A stretch of 64,000 nt of DNA from Hyunsoonleella aestuarii (GTDB lineage: Bacteria; Bacteroidota; Bacteroidia; Flavobacteriales; Flavobacteriaceae), in contig NZ_VAWB01000002.1 in the NCBI RefSeq assembly GCF_006148925.1, positions 524,460 to 588,459 on the forward strand, in the 5' to 3' direction. Shown here piece after piece: positions 53,668 through 62,466 of this stretch (positions are counted from its first letter, which is position 1; every line of letters starts with the position of its first letter). Below the pieces are notes generated by a model. The model was not told the origin of the DNA. It made no database searches and worked only from the letters and a program-made list of their open reading frames with translations. Made by a program: the position numbers and the translations under genes.

Positions 53668-54417
53668 ATGAAAACAATTAAAATCACAATGCTTGTATGT
53701 GTTCTTTGTTTAGTTGCGAATTTTAGCTTCTCACAAAAAATGTATCAAGTACATCAAGACAACGTAAACCCATCCATGTTGATGGAATATGAAAAAACTG
53801 CAAAAAAATTCAATGACGCCTGTGTTGAACACAACTTGCAATCGCAATGGCTTACGGTTATGATGGATGACTTTACGTTCCTGTATGTTACTCCGATAGA
53901 GAATTTTTCTGAACTAGATAAACGACCAATGGCAGATATGGCCGAGGCAATGGGAGACGACTTTGGTAAAATGTTTGAAGATTTTGACAAGTGCTATGAC
54001 TCGCATGGCTCATACACCATAATGCTTGATGAAAGTTTAACCTATATGCCAGACGGTGTAGACCAGTCCACTGAGGGTCAAGATTATAGAGACTTCTATT
54101 ATATATATTTCACTCCTCAAAATGAAAAAAGCCTAAGAAGTGCTATGAAAGAGGTAAAAGAGATGTTTGCCGCTAAAGGATCAAAAAACTATTATCGCAT
54201 TTACCGAACTGGTTTTGGAGTTATGGACAATTACTACATGGTTGCTATGTCTAGTAAAGATGAAGTAGATTCGGCTCAAAAAAGCAAAGCTAATGAGGAA
54301 CTTTTAGGCCCTGAACGGTACGAAACTTTTAACAAAGTGTTATCAGCTGCTTCTGCTATGGAAGAAGTGACTGGTCAAATAAGAAGAGACTTATCCTATT
54401 CAGCTAAAAAAGAATAA
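53668..54417 (+). CDS. Secreted protein of unknown function (tandem ABM/NIPSNAP-like fold)
   Basis: A 249-residue protein with signal peptide TIKITMLVCVLCLVANFSFS (cleavage near 23). The two halves (about 25-130 and 135-235) each start with a Tyr-rich strand: MYQVHQDNVNPSMLMEYEKT and YRDFYYIYFTPQNEKSLRSA. Each has a Trp/Phe-rich core, suggesting two ferredoxin-like (dimeric alpha/beta barrel) units. I do not recognise the family for certain. It follows the NTF2-like pair on the same strand and may be cotranscribed. Confidence 0.65.
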   Translation: MKTIKITMLVCVLCLVANFSFSQKMYQVHQDNVNPSMLMEYEKTAKKFNDACVEHNLQSQWLTVMMDDFTFLYVTPIENFSELDKRPMADMAEAMGDDFGKMFEDFDKCYDSHGSYTIMLDESLTYMPDGVDQSTEGQDYRDFYYIYFTPQNEKSLRSAMKEVKEMFAAKGSKNYYRIYRTGFGVMDNYYMVAMSSKDEVDSAQKSKANEELLGPERYETFNKVLSAASAMEEVTGQIRRDLSYSAKKE

Positions 54418-54442
54418 TAAAGTTTAAGCTTTTATTCTTAGC

Positions 54443-54482
54443 TAAAACCCTTCTTAAATTTTAAGAAGGGTTTAGTGTTTTT
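54443..54482. terminator. Bidirectional terminator between 53668 gene and rnpB
   Basis: AAACCCTTCTTAA (54445-54457) pairs with TTAAGAAGGGTTT (54461-54473) around ATT. The plus strand continues AGTGTTTTT and the minus strand TTTTAGC. It can end the plus-strand gene and the convergent rnpB. Confidence 0.8.
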
Positions 54483-54784
54483 AAGCAAATCTATAAGCCG
54501 AATTCTGTACTCCAAGGAGTCCTTATCATTTATCTGAATGCATTGTTACCAATGCACTTTAGCTGCCTACCCTCCAGTATCAAACGTGCCGCTTTCAAGC
54601 ACTGGTTTACATGACATTGCACCACATAGAGTTTACCTGGTTTCACTACAGCATTACCTGTACATACTTTCTGTTGCACTTTTCCTAGTCTCTCGACTGG
54701 TGGCTGTTAACCACTATGTTGCACTATGGTGTTCGGACTTTCCTCCATTACGCAAAAACGTAACAGCGATAAGGCGATTTACTT
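54483..54784 (-). ncRNA. rnpB: RNase P RNA (bacterial class A)
   Basis: The catalytic RNA of ribonuclease P, which matures the 5' ends of tRNAs. The minus strand carries GAGGAAAGTCCGAAC (54745-54731), the conserved region I hallmark. Near the 3' end is ACAGAATTCGGCTTAT (54508-54493), the universal end motif. The proposed ends come from helix P1: AAGTAAATC (54784-54776) pairs with GATTTGCTT (54491-54483), with one G-T pair, giving about 302 nt. A -7 element lies just upstream. The exact ends may differ by a few bases. Confidence 0.93.
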
Positions 54785-54789
54785 GGTGG

Positions 54790-54797
54790 CAAAAGTA
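54790..54797 (-). promoter_or_regulatory. rnpB promoter -7 element (TACTTTTG)
   Basis: Minus-strand TACTTTTG at 54797-54790 matches TAnnTTTG and lies 6 bases before the predicted 5' end of RNase P RNA, the spacing expected for a start site. An upstream TTG is 23 bases away, longer than usual. Confidence 0.7.
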
Positions 54798-54861
54798 ATT
54801 AAATTGTTAATAACTCCTATCAATTTGTAGTATTCAAATTTCCAATTACAAATTGAATTTT

Positions 54862-54869
54862 TAACTTTG
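54862..54869 (+). promoter_or_regulatory. dnaX promoter -7 element (TAACTTTG)
   Basis: TAACTTTG matches TAnnTTTG, 17 bp before the dnaX ATG. Confidence 0.5.
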
Positions 54870-54886
54870 TTAATCAAGATATTTCC

Positions 54887-56614
54887 ATGGAACATTTCGT
54901 AGTATCGGCAAGAAAATACCGCCCACAAACCTTTAAGGATGTTGTTGGTCAGCAAGCTATTACAAACACACTACTTAATGCCATTGAAAACAATCACTTA
55001 GCTCAAGCGCTTTTATTTACAGGTCCGCGTGGTGTTGGAAAAACAACATGTGCCCGTATTCTCGCTAAAATGATAAATAGTGATGAAGCGCATAATAACG
55101 ATGAAGACTTTGCTTTTAATATTTTTGAGTTAGACGCAGCTTCAAACAACTCGGTAGACGATATTAGAAGTCTTACAGATCAGGTACGTATTCCACCTCA
55201 AGTTGGTAAATACAAAGTATATATTATTGATGAGGTACACATGCTCTCGCAAGCAGCTTTTAATGCGTTTCTTAAAACCTTAGAAGAACCACCAAAACAC
55301 TGTATTTTTATTTTAGCAACTACCGAGAAGCATAAAATAATTCCGACCATATTATCGCGTTGTCAAATATTCGATTTTAAGCGTATTACGGTTAAAGACG
55401 CTAAAGACTATTTAAAATTCATTGCAGAGCAACAAAACGTGATAGCTGAAGATGACGCGCTTCATATTATAGCACAAAAAGCAGATGGTGCTATGCGAGA
55501 CGCTTTATCCATATTTGACCGTGTGGTTAGCTTCTCTGGGAAAAACTTAACAAGACTGGCTGTTACGGAAAATCTAAATGTGTTAGATTACGAAACTTAC
55601 TTTAAAAGTACCGACCTTATCATAGAAAACAAAATACCAGAACTCTTAATTCAATTCAATACCACATTAGCGAAGGGTTTTGATGGGCATCATTACATCA
55701 CTGGTTTAGCTTCTCATTTTAGAGATTTATTGGTTTGTAAAACGCCTCAAACCATTGAATTGTTGGAAGTTGGCGAACAAACTAGGCAAAAGTATTTAGA
55801 GCAGTCACAAAAAGTTTCACAAGAGTTTTTGCTCCAAGCCATAAACCTAGCCAACGATTGCGACTTAAAATATAAAACAAGTAAAAACCAACGACTGCTT
55901 GTTGAGTTATGTATTATGCAACTTGCCTCTATCACTTTTGATGGAGAAAAAAAAAATAGTAAATATTACATAATACCACCTTCTTATTTTGTAAAAAAAG
56001 GAATTACCCCTATTCCTGTTATTAAACCAAAAGTTTCAGATCCAATAGTAACTCAAGAAGAGCATACTGAAACTATTCAGATAGAAGAAGAAATTATTAT
56101 AAGTGAGAATATTGCTCTTATAGAGCCTCCTAAGATAATTTTAAATAGAGAAAAAAAATCTCCATCAGGGCTTTCGTTAAAAAGTATAAAAGCAAAAAAA
56201 GAGCACCAAATAAAACAAATGGAAGTTATTATTGATGAAGAAAACTTACCAACCGAAGCTTTTACTGAAAAAGAACTTATTGAAGTCTGGAACGATTATA
56301 CTAAAAAGTTAAAGAATAGTGGAAAACATAATTTAGCTTCCATTTTATCGATTGATATACCAAAGTTAAAGGATGCTACAGTTTATTTGGAGTTTCCTAA
56401 TGAAACCAATAAAATAGAATTAGAGCGGCAACAATTTGAACTTTTGTCTTACCTTAGAAAATCACTAAACAATTTTGACATAAGTATTTCTATTACTGTA
56501 AATGAAGTCTTAGAAAAAAAGTACGCTTATACCTCCATTGAAAAATATAATAAACTGAAAGAGAAAAACTCCAATATTGAACTCTTAAAAAAGACGTTTG
56601 GTCTGGACGTTTAA
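54887..56614 (+). CDS. dnaX: DNA polymerase III subunit gamma/tau
   Basis: Clamp-loader ATPase of the replicative polymerase. KYRPQTFKDVVGQQAI at the start, Walker A FTGPRGVGKTTCARILAK (about 44-61), Walker B IIDEVHML, sensor 1 LATTEKHKIIPTILSRCQ and C-terminal helical domain are all visible. The zinc-binding cysteines that normally follow the Walker A helix are absent: the sequence runs KMINSDEAHNNDEDF. The C-terminal tail (about 400-575) is short and Lys/Glu-rich, as in a gamma-like or tau-short form. It overlaps the frame of the next ORF but not its chosen start. Confidence 0.93.
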   Translation: MEHFVVSARKYRPQTFKDVVGQQAITNTLLNAIENNHLAQALLFTGPRGVGKTTCARILAKMINSDEAHNNDEDFAFNIFELDAASNNSVDDIRSLTDQVRIPPQVGKYKVYIIDEVHMLSQAAFNAFLKTLEEPPKHCIFILATTEKHKIIPTILSRCQIFDFKRITVKDAKDYLKFIAEQQNVIAEDDALHIIAQKADGAMRDALSIFDRVVSFSGKNLTRLAVTENLNVLDYETYFKSTDLIIENKIPELLIQFNTTLAKGFDGHHYITGLASHFRDLLVCKTPQTIELLEVGEQTRQKYLEQSQKVSQEFLLQAINLANDCDLKYKTSKNQRLLVELCIMQLASITFDGEKKNSKYYIIPPSYFVKKGITPIPVIKPKVSDPIVTQEEHTETIQIEEEIIISENIALIEPPKIILNREKKSPSGLSLKSIKAKKEHQIKQMEVIIDEENLPTEAFTEKELIEVWNDYTKKLKNSGKHNLASILSIDIPKLKDATVYLEFPNETNKIELERQQFELLSYLRKSLNNFDISISITVNEVLEKKYAYTSIEKYNKLKEKNSNIELLKKTFGLDV

Positions 56615-56624
56615 CTTGTATGTT

Positions 56625-57182
56625 ATGAATAGATTAATAATTTCATTTGTGCTATTTATACTAGTGTCTTTCGTCGTTAGTTGTGACGGACGAGGAAGAA
56701 AACATAAATCAAATATAGAAGTCTTAAAAGAAAATAAGTTATTAGATTCCTTTTCTGAAAACATAACCTATCACCCCATAGAATTCTCTGAAGTAATTAC
56801 AGATACCATATTAGATAGTGGTTATAATGTATCCATTAAGGTTACAACTGATATGAAAAATTCCGTCTTGGAACAGAAAAACAAAGATTCTCTTAAATTT
56901 AAAAATTATTTTAGAAAGCTTATTTGTCATGCGAAAGTTTCTAAAGATTCTAAAACCATTTTTGATACCAAAATTGATGAATTGTTCTTTAACAGCACTA
57001 AAGGCTTTGAAAATCTAGACTTGAATTCGAGTATTATTTCAATTGTATTCGATCAAATTGAAAGTGTTAAAAGCGATAGTCTCGTTATAACGAGTATGAT
57101 TTTTAACGTAAAAACCAATAAATTAGATTTTTATGATATTACAATTGACCATTTTGGAAACCATATAATAAAGAAGACTTAA
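56625..57182 (+). CDS. Lipoprotein of unknown function
   Basis: A 185-residue protein. NRLIISFVLFILVSFVVSC places a lipobox Cys near residue 20, with DGRGRKH after it. The rest has mixed beta strands (VTTDMKNSVLEQKN, VLDFYDITIDHFGNH). A possible upstream start at 56598 (overlapping dnaX) would add an unlikely segment before the signal, so ATG 56625 is preferred. No family recognised. It lies 10 bp after dnaX and may be cotranscribed. Confidence 0.65.
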   Translation: MNRLIISFVLFILVSFVVSCDGRGRKHKSNIEVLKENKLLDSFSENITYHPIEFSEVITDTILDSGYNVSIKVTTDMKNSVLEQKNKDSLKFKNYFRKLICHAKVSKDSKTIFDTKIDELFFNSTKGFENLDLNSSIISIVFDQIESVKSDSLVITSMIFNVKTNKLDFYDITIDHFGNHIIKKT

Positions 57183-57210
57183 AAATCTTACTATAAACAA
57201 TTATTAAACG

Positions 57211-57792
57211 ATGCTCGGACTAAAACTACCAACAGACCCTCGATGGGTTAATATCGTAGAGAAAAATATTGAAGAAATCCTTACAGATCATGCCTTTTGT
57301 GAGCAGAAAGCAACAAGTACGGCTATTTCTTTAATAGTTAGTTTTCCAGAATACACCGACCTTGTTCAAGAAATGGTGGCTCTGGTAAAAGAGGAGATTA
57401 GTCATTTTAAAATGGTTCATGACAAAATTATAGAAAGAGGCTGGACACTTGGACGTGACAGACGTGATGACTATGTTGTACAATTAGTTAAGTTTTTTCC
57501 AAAAGGAGGAAGTAGAACAACACAGCTTGTACACCGCTTATTATATGCAGCCTTAATAGAAGCCAGAAGTTGTGAGCGTTTCCGATTACTTTCGGAAGAA
57601 TTAAAGGATAAAGAACTCGCCGTATTTTACAGAAAACTAATGGTTAGCGAAGCCAATCATTACACCATGTTCTTAGGTTTTGCAAGAAAGTATGGAAATA
57701 AAAAAGAAGTTGATACCAAATGGCAGCAACTTCTTGATTATGAATCTGAAATTATATCAAATCTCGGGAAAACCGAGGCTATTCATGGTTAA
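57211..57792 (+). CDS. miaE: tRNA-(ms2io6A)-hydroxylase
   Basis: A 193-residue ferritin-like di-iron enzyme that hydroxylates the isopentenyl group of ms2i6A37 in tRNA. The iron-ligand segments are EEISHFKMVHD, EARSCERFRLL and SEANHYTMFLG, in the order expected for MiaE. It begins MLGLKLPTDPRWVNIVEKN. Smaller than Salmonella MiaE (270), as in other Bacteroidota forms. Convergent with the beta-barrel gene, overlapping by 4 bp. Confidence 0.92.
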   Translation: MLGLKLPTDPRWVNIVEKNIEEILTDHAFCEQKATSTAISLIVSFPEYTDLVQEMVALVKEEISHFKMVHDKIIERGWTLGRDRRDDYVVQLVKFFPKGGSRTTQLVHRLLYAALIEARSCERFRLLSEELKDKELAVFYRKLMVSEANHYTMFLGFARKYGNKKEVDTKWQQLLDYESEIISNLGKTEAIHG

Positions 57793-58319
57793 AATTTGAA
57801 ACCAAATCCAAACTGAATATTTGAATTAGTAGCTTCTCTACCAACATTATCTTCAAGAATATTAGCCAAACCAACGGTGTAGCGTGCATCTAGAAATAAT
57901 TGATGAGACAACTTAAACTCAATACCTCCAACGCCTGAATACGCGAAGTTTTTTACGCCATCTTCATATTCATGAACTTTAATGCCTACTTGAGGACCAG
58001 CTCCAATATGGAATTTTTCACTTAATCTAAATTTAAATAACACGGGTACTTGAATATAATCTAATCTTAATTGTTCGTCTTTTCCTCCTTCAGAAGAAAA
58101 TTGAATTTCTGGCATTAAGGAAATCCCTTTAGAAAGCCCATATTCGCCAAAGAAACCAATCATAAGTCCGTTTCTATGTTTGTTTTCAAAATTAGCATCT
58201 GGTTTAAAATCTAAATTAGAAATATTTAAACCTGCTCGAACACCGTATTTTGTACCTTGGGAAAATCCATAAATGGTTGAAAAACCGATAAGTACAGCTA
58301 AGAGTAATGTTTTTTTCAT
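57789..58319 (-). CDS. Outer-membrane beta-barrel protein (PorT-like)
   Basis: A 176-residue protein. Signal peptide KKTLLLAVLIGFSTIYGFSQ (cleavage near 21), then KYGVRAGLNISNLDFKPD and alternating strands with aromatic ends, ending NIQFGFGFKF as outer-membrane proteins do. This is the small porin-family/PorT fold of Bacteroidota (eight-stranded barrel). An upstream ATG at 58352 would add a segment before the signal and is not preferred. Specific role unknown. Confidence 0.8.
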   Translation of the reverse strand: MKKTLLLAVLIGFSTIYGFSQGTKYGVRAGLNISNLDFKPDANFENKHRNGLMIGFFGEYGLSKGISLMPEIQFSSEGGKDEQLRLDYIQVPVLFKFRLSEKFHIGAGPQVGIKVHEYEDGVKNFAYSGVGGIEFKLSHQLFLDARYTVGLANILEDNVGREATNSNIQFGFGFKF

Positions 58320-58419
58320 GATAAATAGGTTTGGGTTACTGTTTAATAGCAAACAATTATGCAGCGAATATATATTTTTTACTTAAAAAAAGTACATTTT
58401 AAAGGTGAATTGCAAAATT

Positions 58420-59325
58420 TTACTGTGTATTGCTAGAAACTGTATCATAATATATACTTTTTATAATACCATCTGCTAAACCAATTTTGGGTACATAAAT
58501 ATTTTTTGCACTGCTCCATTTCATTGCAGAAAGATAAATTCGCATAGCAGGAATTATAACATCGGCTCTATCTTGGTTTAAGGCTAATTCTGTTATACGC
58601 TCTTCATATGAATACGTTTGGAGCATGTTATAATAAGAGGTCATATAAAAATACGACAGTGGTTTTCCCATCGCCTTGCCAGAAACTTTAAAGATTTTAT
58701 TAATGTTTCCACCAGATCCTATAACATCTATTCTATGGTAGCCTCTAGCATTTGCTCCAATCCAGTCCTGTAAATCTTGCCAAGTTTCTTTTTTTACCAT
58801 ATCATTCAATAGTCTCACAGTTCCTATTTTAAATGAACGAGAAGCTACATGATTTCCTCTATGAATAACTGTAAACTCTGTACTTCCTCCGCCTACATCT
58901 ACATATAAATATGTTTTATTAGGGTCTATATATTTATTTAAGTCTGTGGCGGCAATTATAGCTGCCTCCTCTTCTCCATCAATAACATCAATACTTACAC
59001 CAGCGTGCTGCTTTACTAATTCTACAACCTTATCCCCATTAGCAGATTCACGCATTGCAGATGTTGCGCAGGCTTTATATTTAACTACTTTATGGGATTT
59101 CATTAGTAATTTAAAAGCCAACATAGTATCTAATATGCGTTGGGTATTTTCTTTAGAAATTTTATTCTTAATAAAAACGTCCGCACCCAAACGAATTGGA
59201 ACCCGAACTAAAGAGTTCTTTTTAAACTGAACAGGTTGCCCTTTCTGTTCTATAATATTTGAAATAAGTAATCTAACGGCATTTGACCCAATATCTATTG
59301 CGGCATATTTTTTTATAGAAAGCAT
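58420..59325 (-). CDS. ppx: Exopolyphosphatase (Ppx/GppA family)
   Basis: A 301-residue ASKHA-fold phosphatase that removes phosphate from polyphosphate ends or from pppGpp. AAIDIGSNAVRLLISN and YLYVDVGGGSTEFTVIHRG are the two phosphate motifs. It is shorter than E. coli Ppx (513), lacking the C-terminal HD-like domain, as in the Bacteroidota form. It starts one base after ppk ends, so it is likely cotranscribed with ppk. Confidence 0.9.
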   Translation of the reverse strand: MLSIKKYAAIDIGSNAVRLLISNIIEQKGQPVQFKKNSLVRVPIRLGADVFIKNKISKENTQRILDTMLAFKLLMKSHKVVKYKACATSAMRESANGDKVVELVKQHAGVSIDVIDGEEEAAIIAATDLNKYIDPNKTYLYVDVGGGSTEFTVIHRGNHVASRSFKIGTVRLLNDMVKKETWQDLQDWIGANARGYHRIDVIGSGGNINKIFKVSGKAMGKPLSYFYMTSYYNMLQTYSYEERITELALNQDRADVIIPAMRIYLSAMKWSSAKNIYVPKIGLADGIIKSIYYDTVSSNTQ

Positions 59326-59326
59326 A

Positions 59327-61390
59327 CTAATTTTTTAGTTGATTTTGATAATACTCATACAAAGCAAATTGAGATCTCACCTTTTCTTTATTGTCCACTT
59401 TATAAGCATTATCTTGTGAGGCGCTTAAAACTCGAGCCTTCACATTATCGCTCCAGCAAATACTAAAATTATCTATAATTTGTTGTTTAATGGCTTCATC
59501 ATAAATTGGGCAACTCACCTCTACCCTATTGTCAATGTTTCTAGTCATCCAGTCCGCCGAAGATATATAAATTTTATTATCATCATTATCACCAAAAATA
59601 TACAGTCTTGAGTGCTCTAAAAATTTATCTACAACACTTATTACTTCTATATTCTCACTCATTCCTTCAACACCAGGAATCAAACAACAAATACCACGAA
59701 CAATCATTTGTATTTTTACTCCTGCTCTACTAGCCTCATAAAGTTTATCAATCATTTTATAGCTAGAAATACTATTCATTTTTAAACGAATAAATCCATT
59801 ACCATGAAGTCTTTGCTTTTCAATTTCCTTATCAATTAGCTTAAAAACAGAACTTTGAGTATAGTGAGGCGAAGTTATTAAATGCTTGTAAGTGTAAATT
59901 CTATAATTCGTCTCAAAAAAGTTAAATATTTTATTAACATCTTTTAAAATACTTTGATTTGCAGTAAATAAAGTATGGTCGGTATAAATTTTAGCCGTAG
60001 ATTCATTGAAATTACCTGTGCTAATAAATCCATATCGTTTTAACTTTTTACCTTCCTCTCTTTCAATAACACACATTTTACTATGTACTTTTAGACCTGC
60101 AACACCAAAAATAAGATTAACACCTTCTTCTTCCATTTGTTGAGCATAATCAATATTTGCCTGTTCATCAAATCGGGCTCTAAGTTCTATTGAAACAGTT
60201 ACAGTTTTACCATTAATAGCGGCATTAATTAAAGAACTTGCGATATGTGAAATCTGGGCTAAGCGATAAATTGTAATCTTAATTGTCTTTACCTTAGGAT
60301 CTAGAGCCGCTTCACGCAAAAACTTGACTACATAAGAAAATGTTTGGTATGGAGCATAAAGTAAATAATCCTTTTCTGCTATGGCACTAAAAATACTAGA
60401 TTCGAAACTCAGCCCTTTTACTGGTAAAGGTTCTATTTTATCATAGAGTAAATCGGTTCTGCCCAAGCTTGGGAAATTCATATAATCTCTCCTATTATGG
60501 TAACGACCACCAGGAATAATACTATCGGTATCATCAATACCCATTTTGGTCATTAAATACTCAAGTGTTTCATTATCAATAGTTTTATCATAAACAAAGC
60601 GAACAGGCTCACCAATTTGACGATGTTTAACACTATCTGAAATTTTTTCAATAAAACTTTTACTTAAATCACTTTCAAAGTCTAATTCAGCATCTCGCGT
60701 AATTTTTATCATGTGTGCCGAAACACTTTTATATTCAAAAATGTTAAAAATATCAGCTAAACAATAACGAAGCAAATCATCTATCATTATGATATAGCTT
60801 TTATCGCCTTGTTTGGGTAATTCAACAAATCTATTGACCGTTTTAGGGATTTCTATCAAAGCAAACTGCTTTCCGCCATCTACCAAAGACATCTTAACTG
60901 CTAAGTAGGCACCACTATCCTTTAAGTTTGGCAGTCTAACATTTTCATTTAATATAATGGTAACAAGAGCTGGACTTACCTTTCTAATAAAATAGCGCTT
61001 GACAAAATCGTGTTGATTAGTGCCTATTTGGTTTTCATCAATAATGTAAATATCTTCTTTGTCCAGACAAGTTTTGATATTATTTAAAACTTCTAAACTT
61101 TCACTTTGCTGTTTTATTACTATTTGGGTTATAATCTCAAGTAGTTCTTTTGCTTTTATTCCACCAAGCTCACTTTTACCTCCTTTACCTGCCTCAACAA
61201 TCCGTTTCACCGTTGCGTACCTAACCTTAAAAAACTCATCCAAATTATTCGAAAAAATACCTAAGAAACGTAACCTTTCAATAAGAGGTACACTTTCGTC
61301 TGAAGCTTCCTGGAGCACTCTAGCATTGAATTGTAACCAACTAATCTCTCTATTTATATATCTATTATCCGCGGTGGGGCTTGGAGTCAT
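59327..61390 (-). CDS. ppk1: Polyphosphate kinase 1
   Basis: Makes polyphosphate from ATP. 687 residues, against 688 in E. coli. NREISWLQFNARVLQEASD at the start is the N-terminal domain, followed by the phospholipase D-like catalytic domains. The catalytic His lies in GLKVHSKMCVIEREEG, and a second site in YISSADWMTRNIDNRVE. Other conserved segments are RARFDEQANIDYAQQME and GYISTGNFNESTAKIY. It is the first gene of the ppk-ppx pair. A CAAATATA -7 element is at 61413-61420. Confidence 0.95.
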   Translation of the reverse strand: MTPSPTADNRYINREISWLQFNARVLQEASDESVPLIERLRFLGIFSNNLDEFFKVRYATVKRIVEAGKGGKSELGGIKAKELLEIITQIVIKQQSESLEVLNNIKTCLDKEDIYIIDENQIGTNQHDFVKRYFIRKVSPALVTIILNENVRLPNLKDSGAYLAVKMSLVDGGKQFALIEIPKTVNRFVELPKQGDKSYIIMIDDLLRYCLADIFNIFEYKSVSAHMIKITRDAELDFESDLSKSFIEKISDSVKHRQIGEPVRFVYDKTIDNETLEYLMTKMGIDDTDSIIPGGRYHNRRDYMNFPSLGRTDLLYDKIEPLPVKGLSFESSIFSAIAEKDYLLYAPYQTFSYVVKFLREAALDPKVKTIKITIYRLAQISHIASSLINAAINGKTVTVSIELRARFDEQANIDYAQQMEEEGVNLIFGVAGLKVHSKMCVIEREEGKKLKRYGFISTGNFNESTAKIYTDHTLFTANQSILKDVNKIFNFFETNYRIYTYKHLITSPHYTQSSVFKLIDKEIEKQRLHGNGFIRLKMNSISSYKMIDKLYEASRAGVKIQMIVRGICCLIPGVEGMSENIEVISVVDKFLEHSRLYIFGDNDDNKIYISSADWMTRNIDNRVEVSCPIYDEAIKQQIIDNFSICWSDNVKARVLSASQDNAYKVDNKEKVRSQFALYEYYQNQLKN

Positions 61391-61412
61391 TCCTTCTAAT
61401 TTTTGTGATTCA

Positions 61413-61420
61413 CAAATATA
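61413..61420 (-). promoter_or_regulatory. ppk promoter -7 element (TATATTTG on the minus strand)
   Basis: CAAATATA on the plus strand reads TATATTTG on the minus, a TAnnTTTG match 22 bp before the ppk ATG. Confidence 0.5.
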
Positions 61421-61517
61421 TTGTAATTGGTTATAAAATATAAGTTAAAATGAAATTGATTCTTAAATTTTTAAAATTAAATCTATATAAAATAATTGTA
61501 AGTTAAGTTGAAATTAA

Positions 61518-62006
61518 TCATACTTTTAGATCTTTAGGAAACAGAGTCGTTAGCGTCTTTCCAGGCTTTAAATCGCTCCAGTCGTTAATATCAAATTCGA
61601 TTATTACAACACCACATGTTGGAACATTCTCTACATATTTATCTCCATAGGTATTTACAAATGCAGTAATGGCATGATTATGTCCAAATATCATGAGTCT
61701 GCTAATGTTCGCATCACAGCTTTTAATAACGTTTATCAAATCATAACCTGAAAAATCATACAATTCATGTTTATATTGAATTATTTCAGGTTTCAATTGC
61801 AACGTTTTAATAAACTGATCTGCAGTTAGTTTCGTTCTATTTGCATCACTAATCAAGACGCTGTCCGGGTTTAGCGCTTTATCTGCTAGGTAATTTGAAA
61901 CTAACATAGAATCAGACTCACCACGATTATTTAATGGCCTTTCATGGTCTATTACATTGTGCTTCCAAGACGATTTAGCATGACGTATTAAAATTAATGT
62001 TTTCAT
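61518..62006 (-). CDS. SixA-type phosphohistidine phosphatase
   Basis: A 162-residue histidine phosphatase: LILIRHAKSSWKHN at the start carries the catalytic RHxx, and LMIFGHNHAITAFV near residue 105 the second His. DHERPLNNRGESDS is also typical of SixA. It removes phosphate from phosphohistidine on protein domains. It lies upstream of ppk on the same strand, 127 bp away, so the link with polyphosphate is positional only. Confidence 0.87.
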   Translation of the reverse strand: MKTLILIRHAKSSWKHNVIDHERPLNNRGESDSMLVSNYLADKALNPDSVLISDANRTKLTADQFIKTLQLKPEIIQYKHELYDFSGYDLINVIKSCDANISRLMIFGHNHAITAFVNTYGDKYVENVPTCGVVIIEFDINDWSDLKPGKTLTTLFPKDLKV

Positions 62007-62466
62007 AATTTGTCGGTAAAAGGTTAATTTTTATCGATAAAATGTTGTTTTTCTCGATAAAAAGATTTTTATTTGCTTATTATAATGATGAATGTATACA
62101 CTTTTATGTAACTAAAATAAATGAATTATGGATTAAAAAAGGCTTAATTACTATGGATTTAGAAATCTGTAGTCGTTAAATCATACAAATTACACGATTA
62201 AACGAGATAGAAACACCTCTTGTCGACTTTTTGAGTGATTTAACATATTTTTTTGAATTAATAATAACATATACGTTGTTTTGTTGTAGCTATTAACTGA
62301 AAGATGACCCCAAATCTAATTTCACATACAAAGTTCTTGACGCCATTATTGGCTGTCTTTCCCTCATTACTTTTTAATAATAACGAAACGTGCATGGATA
62401 GCAATGACGCTATGCCATCATTTATATATTTAAAAGTTGCTAAAGTCAATACAAATCTACAAGCTT
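62007..62466. other. Intergenic region between sixA and the HYR surface protein
   Basis: 460 bp, very AT-rich, no convincing gene. It holds the second TTTTATCGATAAAA palindrome (62029-62042) and a half-site TCTCGATAAAA (62052-62062), close to the sixA start. Confidence 0.5.
62029..62042. promoter_or_regulatory. Palindrome TTTTATCGATAAAA, second copy
   Basis: Identical to 19221-19234. It is 23 bp upstream of the sixA start and ~425 bp before the HYR surface-protein gene. A half-site TCTCGATAAAA follows about 10 bases on. Confidence 0.4.

Noticed and set aside
54538..54798. 86-codon plus-strand open frame
   Set aside because: It lies wholly over the antisense of RNase P RNA; the sequence is constrained by the RNA and the translated product looks like no protein.
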